A stretch of 64,000 bases of DNA. Source: an uncultured Paracoccaceae bacterium. GTDB lineage: Bacteria > Pseudomonadota > Alphaproteobacteria > Rhodobacterales > Rhodobacteraceae. The notes under the pieces were generated by a model that saw only the letters and a program-made list of their open reading frames with translations, searched no databases and was not told the origin of the DNA. Of this stretch, positions 34,800-43,862 are shown in pieces (within the stretch, counting starts at the first letter, position 1; the number at the start of each line of letters is the position of its first letter). The DNA lies in contig CANMFL010000003.1 of the NCBI GenBank assembly GCA_947497185.1, positions 124,001 through 188,000 of the forward strand, in the 5' to 3' direction. A program made the position numbers and the translations under genes.

Positions 34800-35630
34800 T
34801 TATGCTGGGTTCTGCTCTTTTGCAGCAACCAGCCATTCGTCGTAATTTTCTTGGCTTACGACTTTGACAGTGATTGGCATGTAGGCGTGGTCTTTGCCGC
34901 AAAGCTCTGAACACTGGCCAAAGTAGATGCCTTCTTGTTCAGCCGCGAACCAAAGTTGGGCCAAACGACCTGGCACCGCGTCTTGTTTCACGCCAAACGC
35001 CGGGATCGTCCAAGAGTGGATCACGTCCGCGCCAGTGACCTGCATCACGACTGTCGCACCAACAGGAACAACAACGGCTGTGTCTGTGGCGAGCAAGTGC
35101 TGGTCTTGGTTGTAACCGTAGTTTTCCAGTTCTTCTTCGGCCAGCATGTAGCTTTCGAAATACACTTGATCGTCGGTGTATTCGTAGCCCCAGTACCACT
35201 GGTAGCCAGTCACTTTGATGTTGATATCGGCTTCAGGGATTTCTTGCTGCTTGAACAGAACGGGCAGTGAGAACGCGCCGATAAAGACCAAGATCACAAC
35301 AGGAATGATCGTCCAAGCAACTTCCAAAGGCGAGTTGTGTGTGAAGGTCGACGGTGTCGGGTTCGACTTTCTGTTAAAGCGGATCACGATCCATGCGATC
35401 AGACCAGTCACGAACAAAGTGATGATCGTGATGATCACCAGCAACATGCCGTCGAGCCACTGCAAATCGCGGGCAAGTTCGGTTGATGCTGGCTGAAAGC
35501 CGGTCGCGCCATAAGTCGGCTGGCCGATGATTTCCAGCTCTTGATTGACCTCTTGGGCGGATGCCGTAGCACCTGCAAGAATCAGGCCCGCAGAGGCCCA
35601 AAGTGATGTCGCGATAGTCGTCAGTCGCAT
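34800..35630 (-). CDS. ctaC: Cytochrome c oxidase subunit II
   Basis: 276 residues. A signal peptide ([20 protein letters not shown]) is followed by two transmembrane helices (about 57-77 and 100-120) and the periplasmic CuA domain. The CuA ligands are visible in [13 protein letters not shown] near residue 240, with the earlier His in [21 protein letters not shown] is the electron-entry aromatic segment. The start at ATG 35630 gives a normal signal peptide. It is the first gene of the operon; its promoter must lie in the roughly 200 bp shared with divergent tldD. Confidence 0.96.
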   Translation of the reverse strand: MRLTTIATSLWASAGLILAGATASAQEVNQELEIIGQPTYGATGFQPASTELARDLQWLDGMLLVIITIITLFVTGLIAWIVIRFNRKSNPTPSTFTHNSPLEVAWTIIPVVILVFIGAFSLPVLFKQQEIPEADINIKVTGYQWYWGYEYTDDQVYFESYMLAEEELENYGYNQDQHLLATDTAVVVPVGATVVMQVTGADVIHSWTIPAFGVKQDAVPGRLAQLWFAAEQEGIYFGQCSELCGKDHAYMPITVKVVSQENYDEWLVAAKEQNPA

Positions 35631-35826
35631 GTCATGTCCTGTCTGTCTTGGCGCACATCTGCGCAATCGTTCGGGCTACATCTTGAGCGAAACACTTCAC
35701 CTCGCGACGGAATCCCGTTGTAACCTGCCGCTCTAGTCCCATATTTGAATGAACAACTCAAGAACCGCTGTTGCGGCAAACGGACGCTTTTGTCCTTTGT
35801 ACCATCATTCCGAAGGGAAAACCTGC

Positions 35827-37248
35827 ATGTCCGCCGATCCATTCCGTCCGTTTGACACAAATCTCGACCGCGACACGGCGCTTGCGTTGCTGCAAGAGGC
35901 CACAAATGGGGCTGATGACGGTGAATTGTTTTTAGAACGGCGGCGGTCCGAAGTGCTTTCGTTTGACGATGGTCGTGTGAAAACCGCCAGTTTCGACGCC
36001 TCCGAAGGATTCGGGCTGCGCGCCGTGAAGGGCGAAACCGCAGGCTACGCCCATTCCACCACGATTGACGAACATGCGTTGAAGCGTGCTGTGTCCACCG
36101 CCCGTTTGGCTGTGGGCGATGGTGGCGGCACGATGGCCGATGGTCCGGTTGGCACGAATAAAAAGCTGTATTCCGACGAAGATCCGATGCTGCAGGCCAC
36201 CTTCCCTGCGAAAATCGATGTGCTGCGCGAGATTGATGAATTTGCGCGCGGCTTGGATAAACGTGTGGTGCAGGCCTCTGCCGTGTTGGCCGCGTCGCAT
36301 CAAGAAGTGCTGATTCTGCGCCCCGATGGCGTGCTTGTCACCGATACCCGCCCCATGTCGCGCCTGAACGTCAGTATTATTGTCGAACAAAACGGCCAAC
36401 GCGAAAGCGGTATGGCTGGTGGCGGTGGTCGCGCCGGACTTATCGGTTTGATTTCCCGCGATAATTGGGAACCGGCCGTGCGCGAAGCGTTGCGGATCGC
36501 CCTTGTGAACCTTGACGCTGAACCTGCCCCTGCTGGCGTAATGGACGTGGTGCTTGGGCCTGGTTGGCCCGGTATTTTGCTACACGAAGCGATCGGTCAC
36601 GGGTTAGAGGGTGATTTTAACCGTAAAGGGTCCAGCGCCTTTGCCGGACTGATGGGCCAACAGATCGCGTCAAAAGGCGTGACTGTATTGGATGACGGCA
36701 CGATTCCTGATCGGCGTGGATCGATTACCGTCGACGATGAAGGCACGCCAAGCGCCAAAAATACGCTGATCGAGGACGGTGTGCTGGTCGGTTATATGCA
36801 GGATCGCCAGAACGCACGGTTAATGGGCGTGGCCCCCACGGGCAACGGGCGGCGCGAAAGCTACGCGCACGCGCCGATGCCGCGCATGACTAACACGTAT
36901 ATGTTGTCCGGACCTGATACGCCGGAATCGCTGGTCGCTGGCCTGAAAGACGGGATTTACGCGGTTGGCTTTGGTGGTGGTCAGGTGGACATCACAAACG
37001 GCAAATTCGTGTTTAGCTGCACCGAAGCATACCGCGTCAAAAACGGTGTTATCGGCGCGCCTGTGAAAGGTGCCACGCTGATCGGCGACGGGGCGACAGC
37101 ACTCAAGCATATTCGCGGCATTGGCAACGATATGGCGCTTGATCCGGGCATCGGGAATTGCGGCAAAGCGGGGCAATGGGTGCCTGTAGGTGTGGGCCAG
37201 CCAAGCCTGATGATCGGCGGACTGACGGTAGGTGGCGCTGCTGCGTGA
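35827..37248 (+). CDS. tldD: Metalloprotease TldD
   Basis: 473 residues. TldD pairs with TldE/PmbA to form a cytoplasmic zinc protease that processes peptides such as microcins and degrades toxin-antitoxin proteins. The zinc motif HEAIGHGLEGD (HExxxH) near residues 252-262 is intact. The N-terminal GELFLERRRSE and C-terminal GIGNCGKAGQWVPVG segments are family features. The ATG at 35827 is preceded by GAAGGGAAAA. No pmbA gene is present in this window. The stop overlaps a possible GTG start of the next gene. Confidence 0.95.
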   Translation: MSADPFRPFDTNLDRDTALALLQEATNGADDGELFLERRRSEVLSFDDGRVKTASFDASEGFGLRAVKGETAGYAHSTTIDEHALKRAVSTARLAVGDGGGTMADGPVGTNKKLYSDEDPMLQATFPAKIDVLREIDEFARGLDKRVVQASAVLAASHQEVLILRPDGVLVTDTRPMSRLNVSIIVEQNGQRESGMAGGGGRAGLIGLISRDNWEPAVREALRIALVNLDAEPAPAGVMDVVLGPGWPGILLHEAIGHGLEGDFNRKGSSAFAGLMGQQIASKGVTVLDDGTIPDRRGSITVDDEGTPSAKNTLIEDGVLVGYMQDRQNARLMGVAPTGNGRRESYAHAPMPRMTNTYMLSGPDTPESLVAGLKDGIYAVGFGGGQVDITNGKFVFSCTEAYRVKNGVIGAPVKGATLIGDGATALKHIRGIGNDMALDPGIGNCGKAGQWVPVGVGQPSLMIGGLTVGGAAA

Positions 37249-37259
37249 CGGAAGTCGCG

Positions 37260-37670
37260 ATGGTTTATCAAAGGGTTAGATGGGTCACAGCAATCCATGC
37301 CGCAGTGACATGCTGGATCGGCGTGCCCTTCTTCGCGTTCATCATCGCCTTCGGTTTCTTTTCAATGCCGCGCATGGTGACCGCGTATCTGCCTGTGGCT
37401 TTTGTCGGGTCATATGCGGCCGCTCTGGCCATGTCATTCTTTGTCAGCTGGCTGCCATTGGCGGTCATGGTCCCCGTCATGCGCTACCTGTTCCACAAGC
37501 AAATGCGGTCGGTGTTTATCGGTCTGGGGATCGGCATTTGCGTCGGCGCATTAGTGGGATTCGCTTTATTCGGGACACAGTTTTTATGGGCAGGCATTTT
37601 GGTCGGCGCAGCCTATGGCGTCGCAAACTTTGTGGTTTTGCGTAGATTACTACGTGATCCCTCCCCATAA
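37260..37670 (+). CDS. Small four-helix membrane protein
   Basis: 136 residues with four hydrophobic segments (about 8-28, 38-60, 82-103 and 108-126). I recognise no family. The ATG at 37260 has GGAAG five bases upstream; an in-frame GTG at 37245 overlaps the tldD stop (GTGA) and would add five residues. It is probably co-transcribed with tldD. A role in the inner membrane is all that can be said. Confidence 0.68.
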   Translation: MVYQRVRWVTAIHAAVTCWIGVPFFAFIIAFGFFSMPRMVTAYLPVAFVGSYAAALAMSFFVSWLPLAVMVPVMRYLFHKQMRSVFIGLGIGICVGALVGFALFGTQFLWAGILVGAAYGVANFVVLRRLLRDPSP

Positions 37671-37763
37671 ATAGCGGTCAGATTGCCTCAAACTGTTCAT
37701 ATCCCGTTAAGAATTTGCATCTAACACTATGGGTGTAGCAAACGGAGAACGGACATTGGAGAC

Positions 37764-38888
37764 GTGACACCTTCCACTCACCCCCCACTCCCACCCACCA
37801 CGGAAGACGAATCTTTTCACCGTCTCCGTTTGCTGCGCTCACGCCGCGTTGGAATCGCGACCTATAGGCGTATGATCGGCGAGCACGGGTCAGCACAGGC
37901 CGCATTACAGGCGTTACCAGATGTTGCGCGTGCAGCAGGCGTGTCCGACTACCAGATTTGCCCCGTCGGGGTGGTCGAGGCAGAACTGCGGACTGCGCGG
38001 GCGGCAGGTGCGGTATTGATCGCTGATGACAGTCCTGACTACCCTTCATCCCTACGCGAAATTCACGATGCACCCCCCCTGCTGTGGACATTGGGGCGGC
38101 GGGAATTACTGCACCGCCCTATGGTGGCCCTTGTCGGTGCGCGGAACGCATCATCATTGGGAACCCGCATGGCAAAAGCACTGGCTGCTGACCTGTCCGC
38201 AGCAGGCATTGTCGTCGTATCCGGCCTCGCGCGCGGTATTGATACGGCAGCGCATCTGAGCAGCCTACAAAGTGGAACAATTGCGGTGCAAGCGGGTGGC
38301 GTCGACACCATCTATCCTACTGAAAACACAAAATTGGCCCAAGATATTGGCAAAATGGGATTACGCCTGTCCGAGATGCCAATCGGGGTACAGCCGCAAG
38401 CCAGACATTTTCCATCGCGCAACCGCATTATATCGGGTCTCGCAAGCGCCGTTGTGGTCGTCGAAGCCGCCGCAAAATCCGGCAGTCTGATCACGGCACG
38501 CAACGCATTGGATCAGGCACGTGACGTTTTCGCAGTCCCCGGTCACCCGTTTGATGCGCGAGCGGCGGGCTGTAATATGTTGATCCGCGACGGGGCACTT
38601 CTGGTCCGCTCCGCGCAGGACGTAATCGAAGCGATCGGCGGCATCGCCCTGCAACAACCCGACTTACCGCTGGCGCCACCTGCCGCAAAACCACCCCGCA
38701 GCCTGCGCGAAACCGCAGCTCTTCACACCAGAATATTGGAACGATTGGGACCATCACCCATTGCGGAGGACCAGCTGATCCGCGATTTGGCAGCCCCCCC
38801 AACCGCCGTCGCACCTGCGCTCATGGACCTCGAATTGGACGGAAAAATCACACGTCACGCAGGGGGCCTTTTGGCGCGTGCCAACTAG
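37764..38888 (+). CDS. dprA: DNA-processing protein DprA (Smf)
   Basis: 374 residues starting at GTG 37764. DprA binds incoming single-stranded DNA and loads RecA during natural transformation. The Rossmann-like core shows VALVGARNASSLGTRMAKAL, SGLARGIDTAAH and HFPSRNRIISGLASAVVVVEA, followed by a C-terminal winged-helix domain (about 305-374). The GTG start has a GGAGA only 4 bases upstream, which is close, but no better start is in frame. The immediate order dprA-topA is common in alphaproteobacteria. Confidence 0.93.
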   Translation: MTPSTHPPLPPTTEDESFHRLRLLRSRRVGIATYRRMIGEHGSAQAALQALPDVARAAGVSDYQICPVGVVEAELRTARAAGAVLIADDSPDYPSSLREIHDAPPLLWTLGRRELLHRPMVALVGARNASSLGTRMAKALAADLSAAGIVVVSGLARGIDTAAHLSSLQSGTIAVQAGGVDTIYPTENTKLAQDIGKMGLRLSEMPIGVQPQARHFPSRNRIISGLASAVVVVEAAAKSGSLITARNALDQARDVFAVPGHPFDARAAGCNMLIRDGALLVRSAQDVIEAIGGIALQQPDLPLAPPAAKPPRSLRETAALHTRILERLGPSPIAEDQLIRDLAAPPTAVAPALMDLELDGKITRHAGGLLARAN

Positions 38889-39046
38889 CGGGCCGAATTC
38901 CCCGCAAATAAATTCATCACATTTCAATACGTTAATGGTTACAAATAGGGGATTGTGCTTGCGTCCAAACAGACGCATTGACATTCATCCATACGCCCCC
39001 ACATTTTGCGCACACCTCGCGTAACCCGTTTTTTGACAGGAATTTC

Positions 39047-41704
39047 ATGCCAGTCGTCGTCGTCGAATCCCCAGCTAAGGCTAAGACAATCAACAAATAT
39101 TTAGGTAACGACTACACAGTCCTTGCCTCTTTTGGTCACGTCCGAGACCTGCCGCCGAAAGACGGATCGGTTGATCCCGAAGACGATTTCGCGATGAAAT
39201 GGGAGATCGCGAGCGACAGCAAAAAGCATATTAAGGCGATTGTTGACGCCCTGAAAGACGACAACGAACTGATCCTCGCGACCGACCCCGACCGCGAAGG
39301 TGAAGCAATTTCGTGGCATTTGACAGAGGCCCTGACCGCGAAAAAAGCGATCAAGAAGGACACGCCTGTGTCCCGCGTCGTGTTCAACGCGATCACGAAA
39401 ACAGCCGTGACCGAAGCGATGAAAAACCCGCGTCAGGTCGATGTGCCGCTGGTCGACGCTTATTTGGCGCGACGTGCGTTGGACTATCTGGTTGGATTTA
39501 AACTGTCCCCCGTTTTGTGGCGCAAATTGCCCGGCGCGAAATCCGCAGGCCGTGTGCAGTCGGTGACGCTTCGGATCATTGTTGAGCGCGAGATGGAGAT
39601 CGAAGTCTTCCGCGCCCAGGAATACTGGTCCGTGAAAGCCGTCTTGCAAACGCCACGCGGCCAAACATTCGAAGCGCGGTTAACAACGTTAGCGGGTGAT
39701 AAGTTAGATAAGTTCTCGATCGAGAACGCAACGCAGGCCGAAATGGCGGTTCAAGCGATCAATTCGCGTGATTTGGTAATCAAATCCGTCGAAGCCAAGC
39801 CCGGATCACGCAATCCATCGCCGCCATTTATGACCTCGACGCTTCAGCAAGAGGCGTCGCGTAAATTCGGCATGGGCGCGAAGCAGACAATGTCCGTCGC
39901 ACAACGTTTGTACGAGGCCGGTCTGATCACTTACATGCGGACCGACGGCATCGACATGGCGCCCGAAGCCGTGACCGCTGCACGCGATGCAATCAAAGAA
40001 AAGTTCGGCGAAAAATACGTGCCGTCCAGCCCACGCATCTATAAAAACAAAGCGAAAAACGCGCAGGAAGCCCACGAATGTGTGCGCCCAACGGACCTGA
40101 TGGTGGATGCCGCTGCCGCTAAGATCGTCGATTCGGATCAACGAAAACTTTACGATCTGATCTATAAACGCACGATTGCATCCCAGATGGAGGCGGCCAA
40201 ATTCGAGCGCACGGCCGTTGATATTGGCAGCGACGATGGTCAGATCGTTCTGCGCGCGAACGGCCAAGTCATGGTTTTTGATGGCTTTATTGCTGTCTAC
40301 GAAGAAGGCCGCGACGATGCTGTTGTGGACGACGACGATAAGCGTCTGCCGCAAATCCATGAAGGTGAAAAAGCCGTTAAAGAAACGGTCACACCTGAAC
40401 AGCACTTTACCCAACCGCCGCCGCGCTACACCGAAGCCACGCTGGTGAAACGCATGGAAGAGCTCGGCATCGGCCGCCCGTCGACCTATGCGTCGATCGT
40501 GACGACGATTCAGGATCGCGGCTATGTGGAAAAAGACAAGAACCGTCTGATTCCGCAGGATAAAGGCCGGTTGGTTACGGCTTTCTTGTCCAACTATTTC
40601 AAGAAATACATCGGCTATGACTTTACCGCCGATCTTGAAAACCAGCTTGATGAAGTCAGCGCTGGCAACGGAGATTACAAAAAAGTTCTGGCTAATTTCT
40701 GGCGTGATTTCTCGGCTGCGATTGCTGAAACGGCGGACCTGCGGATCACCGAAGTTCTAGAGAAAATTAACGAAGTTCTCGAACCGCATCTGTTCCCGCC
40801 TGAGGAAGATGGCTCTGATCCGCGTGCTTGTAAAAACTGCGGCGTGGGTCGTTTGTCGATGCGGACCGCACGGTCGGGTGGTGCCTTTATCGGGTGCTCT
40901 AACTATCCGGAATGCCGCTACACACGTCCATTTGGTCCGCCGAACCCAGAGGCCGAGGCCTCTGCGATCCCACCGGACGGGAAACTGCTGGGCGAAGACG
41001 CAGGTGACGAAATCCGTGTTTTCAAAGGGCGCTTTGGTCCTTATGTGCAGCGCGGTCCCGTGACTGAAGAAAACAAAAAGCCGCCGCGCCAAGGTGTTCC
41101 GCCCGATTGGAACCCCGAAGAGGTTGCATTGGCCGAGGCCGTGAAACTGTTGGAATTGCCACGAGAGATCGGGCCGCACCCCGAAGATGGCGTGATGGTT
41201 TGGGCCAATATCGGACGGTACGGTCCCTATCTGAAGCACGCGGAAAGCACGTCACATCGTGGCGGCACCAACGCGAATCTTGAGGGCATCGACGAGGTTT
41301 GGACCGTCGGGATGAACCGCGCCGTGCAATTGCTGGCGGAAAAAGTCGCGTCTCGCGGTCAACGTGGCAAGGCTGCAACGCCGATCCGTGAGTTGGGCGA
41401 ACACCCAGAGGTTGGTGGTCCGGTTAACATCTATGACGGGAAATACGGGCCTTATGTAAAATGGGAAAAGATCAATGCTACCATCCCTGACACGATCGAA
41501 CCTGCCGATCTGACGTTAGCCCATGCTGTTGATTTGCTTGATGAACGGGCGGCGAAGTCCGGCAAAACCATCAAGAAAAAAGCGGCACCAAAGAAGAAGG
41601 CAGCCGCTAAAAAACCAGCGGCCAAGAAGCCCGCAGCAAAGAAACCGGCTGCTAAAAAGCCAGCCGCTAAAAAACCTGCTGCAAAGGCAAAACCTGCTGA
41701 ATGA
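39047..41704 (+). CDS. topA: DNA topoisomerase I with Lys/Ala/Pro tail
   Basis: 885 residues. TopA relaxes negative supercoils through a transient 5'-phosphotyrosine. The Toprim domain starts at PVVVVESPAKAKTINKYLG with the acidic triad in ATDPDREGEAISWH; the catalytic Tyr lies in GLITYMRTDGI near residue 304. A C4 zinc finger (CKNCG ... FIGCSNYPEC) near residue 595-625 and repeated GRYGPY/GKYGPYV modules follow. The C-terminus carries a histone H1-like tail of five exact KKPAA units. The start is ATG 39047, with AGGAA upstream; the in-frame extension to 38978 lacks family similarity. Confidence 0.96.
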   Translation: MPVVVVESPAKAKTINKYLGNDYTVLASFGHVRDLPPKDGSVDPEDDFAMKWEIASDSKKHIKAIVDALKDDNELILATDPDREGEAISWHLTEALTAKKAIKKDTPVSRVVFNAITKTAVTEAMKNPRQVDVPLVDAYLARRALDYLVGFKLSPVLWRKLPGAKSAGRVQSVTLRIIVEREMEIEVFRAQEYWSVKAVLQTPRGQTFEARLTTLAGDKLDKFSIENATQAEMAVQAINSRDLVIKSVEAKPGSRNPSPPFMTSTLQQEASRKFGMGAKQTMSVAQRLYEAGLITYMRTDGIDMAPEAVTAARDAIKEKFGEKYVPSSPRIYKNKAKNAQEAHECVRPTDLMVDAAAAKIVDSDQRKLYDLIYKRTIASQMEAAKFERTAVDIGSDDGQIVLRANGQVMVFDGFIAVYEEGRDDAVVDDDDKRLPQIHEGEKAVKETVTPEQHFTQPPPRYTEATLVKRMEELGIGRPSTYASIVTTIQDRGYVEKDKNRLIPQDKGRLVTAFLSNYFKKYIGYDFTADLENQLDEVSAGNGDYKKVLANFWRDFSAAIAETADLRITEVLEKINEVLEPHLFPPEEDGSDPRACKNCGVGRLSMRTARSGGAFIGCSNYPECRYTRPFGPPNPEAEASAIPPDGKLLGEDAGDEIRVFKGRFGPYVQRGPVTEENKKPPRQGVPPDWNPEEVALAEAVKLLELPREIGPHPEDGVMVWANIGRYGPYLKHAESTSHRGGTNANLEGIDEVWTVGMNRAVQLLAEKVASRGQRGKAATPIRELGEHPEVGGPVNIYDGKYGPYVKWEKINATIPDTIEPADLTLAHAVDLLDERAAKSGKTIKKKAAPKKKAAAKKPAAKKPAAKKPAAKKPAAKKPAAKAKPAE
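41609..41683 (+). repeat. Five 15-bp tandem units coding for KKPAA
   Basis: Five consecutive 15-bp units each encode Lys-Lys-Pro-Ala-Ala at the 3' end of topA. Codons differ between units (for example CCA, CCC, CCG and CCT for Pro), so the peptide is kept while the DNA has drifted, suggesting selection on the protein tail. Confidence 0.85.
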
Positions 41705-41719
41705 CACTATCAAATAACC

Positions 41720-41742
41720 GGGGGCGGTGCTTTTCCGCCCCC
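41720..41742 (+). terminator. GC hairpin after topA
   Basis: GGGGGCGG (41720-41727) pairs with CCGCCCCC (41735-41742) around TGCTTTT, 15 bp after the topA stop. The stem is strong but is followed by TGACGA rather than a T-run, so termination efficiency is uncertain. Confidence 0.55.
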
Positions 41743-41767
41743 TGACGACCTTGTGATCGTGCGTTTG

Positions 41768-41796
41768 TTGACCGATATGATAGGCATCCGTATCTC
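41768..41796 (+). promoter_or_regulatory. Possible sigma-70 promoter of the L,D-transpeptidase gene
   Basis: TTGACC (41768-41773) and TATCTC (41791-41796) are separated by 17 bp, and the ribosome site AGCAGGAG precedes the ATG at 41821. The -10 element is a modest match, so this is a candidate only. Confidence 0.4.
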
Positions 41797-41820
41797 TTAA
41801 AAAAAAGAGCAGGAGTTTTC

Positions 41821-42363
41821 ATGATTAAATCGAGTTTGACACGACGGTCGGTACTGACCGGTGCCGCCGCACTACTCGCAGCCCCCGCATATTCGCAGTC
41901 TGCGACCCCGACCACACGCAACACCGCAAAATTTGTCGCACAAAATTGGCAGGACCACTTTGATACGCTCGGCGTTGCCGCAATCGTTGCGGACACAAGC
42001 AGCCGTGCGCTTCACTTTTGGAAAGGCGATATGTACCGCGTCTATCCAACGTCTGTCCCATTGACCGACGAGCTGACAAAACGCGGCTATACGGAAATCG
42101 TGCGCAAGCGCGTTGGCCCCGATTGGACGCCAACAGCGTCACAACGTGAACGCTTTGGCTGGGAATACATGCCGCCGGGACCGGAAAATCCGCTTGGCAC
42201 GCACGCGATGTATCTGTCGTGGCCTGCGTATTTGATCCATGGCACACACGATACGCGCAAAATCGGTCGTCCGTCGTCAGATGGATGTATCGGGCTGTAT
42301 AACGAGCAAATCGCTGATTTGTTTGAGATTACCCCAATGGGGACACAAGTCCGCGTTCTCTAA
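41821..42363 (+). CDS. L,D-transpeptidase (YkuD) family protein, Tat-like signal
   Basis: 180 residues. The N-terminus (LTRRSVLTGAAALLAAPAYS) has a twin-Arg start and an alanine-rich hydrophobic stretch ending at AYS, which fits Tat or Sec export. The YkuD core includes YLIHGTHDTRKIGRPSSDGC, with the catalytic Cys in SSDGCIGLYN (the usual SxGC(I/V)R pattern has Gly-Leu here in place of Arg-Met/Leu). Such enzymes make 3-3 peptidoglycan cross-links or attach proteins in the periplasm. A related second copy was not seen nearby. Confidence 0.88.
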   Translation: MIKSSLTRRSVLTGAAALLAAPAYSQSATPTTRNTAKFVAQNWQDHFDTLGVAAIVADTSSRALHFWKGDMYRVYPTSVPLTDELTKRGYTEIVRKRVGPDWTPTASQRERFGWEYMPPGPENPLGTHAMYLSWPAYLIHGTHDTRKIGRPSSDGCIGLYNEQIADLFEITPMGTQVRVL

Positions 42364-42373
42364 CCTACGCTGC

Positions 42374-42425
42374 AGTGCCGCATTTCATTGACACTTGCCC
42401 TAGGGCAATTCATCAATGCGGCACT
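42374..42425 (+). promoter_or_regulatory. Nested inverted repeats upstream of scoA
   Basis: An outer perfect 11-bp inverted repeat (AGTGCCGCATT 42374-42384, AATGCGGCACT 42415-42425) encloses a TTGACA (42388-42393) and a perfect 14-bp palindrome TTGCCCTAGGGCAA (42395-42408). The two dyads have centres 2 bp apart. If TTGACA is a -35 box, the inner palindrome fills the 17-bp spacer, as expected for a repressor site. Alternatively the outer pair could fold as an RNA hairpin. Confidence 0.55.
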
Positions 42426-42442
42426 GATATGGGAGAGACGGG

Positions 42443-43138
42443 ATGAAGAAGATTTACCCCAACGCAGCGGCGGCCCTTGATGGGCTATTGCACGACGGGA
42501 TGTTTATAGCAGCGGGCGGTTTTGGACTGTGCGGTATTCCAGAGCTTTTGCTGGACGCAATCAAAACTGCTGGCACGAAAGACCTGACATTTGCGTCGAA
42601 CAACGCGGGCGTTGATGATTTCGGCATCGGGATTTTGCTGCAAACCAAGCAAGTCAAAAAGATGATTTCGTCCTATGTCGGTGAAAACGCTGAATTTATG
42701 CGTCAATATTTGTCCGGCGAACTAGAGCTGGAATTCAACCCACAAGGCACACTGGCTGAACGTATGCGGTCTGGCGGCTGTGGCATCCCGGGTTTTTACA
42801 CAAAAACTGGCGTTGGCACCGTGATTGCTGAAGGCAAAGAGCACAAAGACTTCGATGGTGAGACTTACATCATGGAAAAAGGGATCTTTGCTGATCTGGC
42901 CATCGTGAAAGCATGGAAAGCCGACGAGACAGGCAACCTGATTTTCCGCAAAACCGCCCGTAACTTTAACCCACCTGCTGCGATGTGCGGCAAGGTTTGT
43001 GTTGTTGAAGTTGAAGAAATTGTGCCGACTGGGTCGCTTGACCCCGATCACATTCACCTGCCGGGCATTTATGTCCACCGGATCATCCAAGGCGATCACG
43101 AAAAGCGGATCGAGCAACGCACAGTGAGGAGCGCGTAA
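42443..43138 (+). CDS. scoA: 3-oxoacid CoA-transferase subunit A
   Basis: 231 residues. This is the A subunit of succinyl-CoA:3-oxoacid CoA-transferase, which moves CoA from succinyl-CoA to acetoacetate (ketone-body and polyhydroxybutyrate turnover). The N-terminal [21 protein letters not shown] region and the [16 protein letters not shown] segment are characteristic of family I CoA-transferase A chains. The ribosome site GGGAGAG precedes the ATG. The stop TAA and the scoB ATG overlap by one base (TAATG), so subunits are made together. Confidence 0.94.
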   Translation: MKKIYPNAAAALDGLLHDGMFIAAGGFGLCGIPELLLDAIKTAGTKDLTFASNNAGVDDFGIGILLQTKQVKKMISSYVGENAEFMRQYLSGELELEFNPQGTLAERMRSGGCGIPGFYTKTGVGTVIAEGKEHKDFDGETYIMEKGIFADLAIVKAWKADETGNLIFRKTARNFNPPAAMCGKVCVVEVEEIVPTGSLDPDHIHLPGIYVHRIIQGDHEKRIEQRTVRSA

Positions 43139-43761
43139 TGTGGGATCGTAACCAAATGGCCGCGCGTGCGGCGCAGGAACTGGAAGACGGCACATATGTG
43201 AACCTTGGCATCGGGATTCCGACGCTGGTGTCGAACTATATTCCAGAAGGTGTTGAAGTGACGCTGCAATCCGAGAACGGGATGTTGGGCATGGGTCCCT
43301 TCCCGACCGAGGAAAACATCGACGCTGATCTGATTAACGCTGGCAAGCAGACGATTACGGAACTGCCGCAGACGGCTTATTTCGATTCGGCGCAATCCTT
43401 TGGGATGATCCGTGGCGGCAAAATCGCCATGGCGATTCTCGGTGCGATGGAAGTCGATGAAAAAGGCGATCTGGCAAACTGGATGATTCCCGGCAAGCTG
43501 GTCAAAGGCATGGGCGGCGCGATGGATCTGGTCGCCGGTGTCGGTCGCGTGGTTGTCGTGATGGATCACACCAACAAGCACGGCGTCAGCAAACTGCTGA
43601 AAGAATGCACGCTGCCTCTGACTGGCAAAGGCGTTGTAGACCGTATTATCACGAATCTTGGCGTGCTAGATGTTGTCGAAGGCGGTTTACGGATCGTTGA
43701 AACAGCAGACTGCGTGACGGAAGACGAATTGCGCGCAGCAACCGAAGCTAAAATCGTTTAA
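43138..43761 (+). CDS. scoB: 3-oxoacid CoA-transferase subunit B
   Basis: 207 residues. The B subunit carries the catalytic Glu in [14 protein letters not shown] (near residue 46) which forms the glutamyl-CoA thioester. [16 protein letters not shown] and the C-terminal [20 protein letters not shown] are family features. It starts on the last base of the scoA stop. A long perfect palindrome follows and should end the transcript. Confidence 0.95.
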   Translation: MWDRNQMAARAAQELEDGTYVNLGIGIPTLVSNYIPEGVEVTLQSENGMLGMGPFPTEENIDADLINAGKQTITELPQTAYFDSAQSFGMIRGGKIAMAILGAMEVDEKGDLANWMIPGKLVKGMGGAMDLVAGVGRVVVVMDHTNKHGVSKLLKECTLPLTGKGVVDRIITNLGVLDVVEGGLRIVETADCVTEDELRAATEAKIV

Positions 43762-43781
43762 TATCTGCGGCAGAAGCAAAG

Positions 43782-43813
43782 AAGGGCCGGATCATCGCGA
43801 TGATCCGGCCCTT
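43782..43813. terminator. Perfect 32-bp palindrome between scoB and the transglycosylase gene
   Basis: AAGGGCCGGATCATCG is followed directly by its exact reverse complement CGATGATCCGGCCCTT, then TATACTTTC. It lies 20 bp after the scoB stop and 50 bp after the convergent transglycosylase stop, so it can serve as a bidirectional intrinsic terminator (A/T at both outer ends). Confidence 0.85.
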
Positions 43814-43822
43814 TATACTTTC

Positions 43823-43857
43823 ATGCCTTCGGCGAGAGTTGTTTTGGCGAAATGAAG
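43823..43857 (-). repeat. Dispersed 3' element, copy 3
   Basis: On the minus strand this 35-bp stretch begins CTTCATTTCGCC and ends CGCCGAAGGCAT, differing from the copy at 57264-57298 at only a few positions. It begins 5 bases after the stop codon of the transglycosylase gene, in the same direction as that gene. Confidence 0.65.
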
Positions 43858-43862
43858 TCAGC

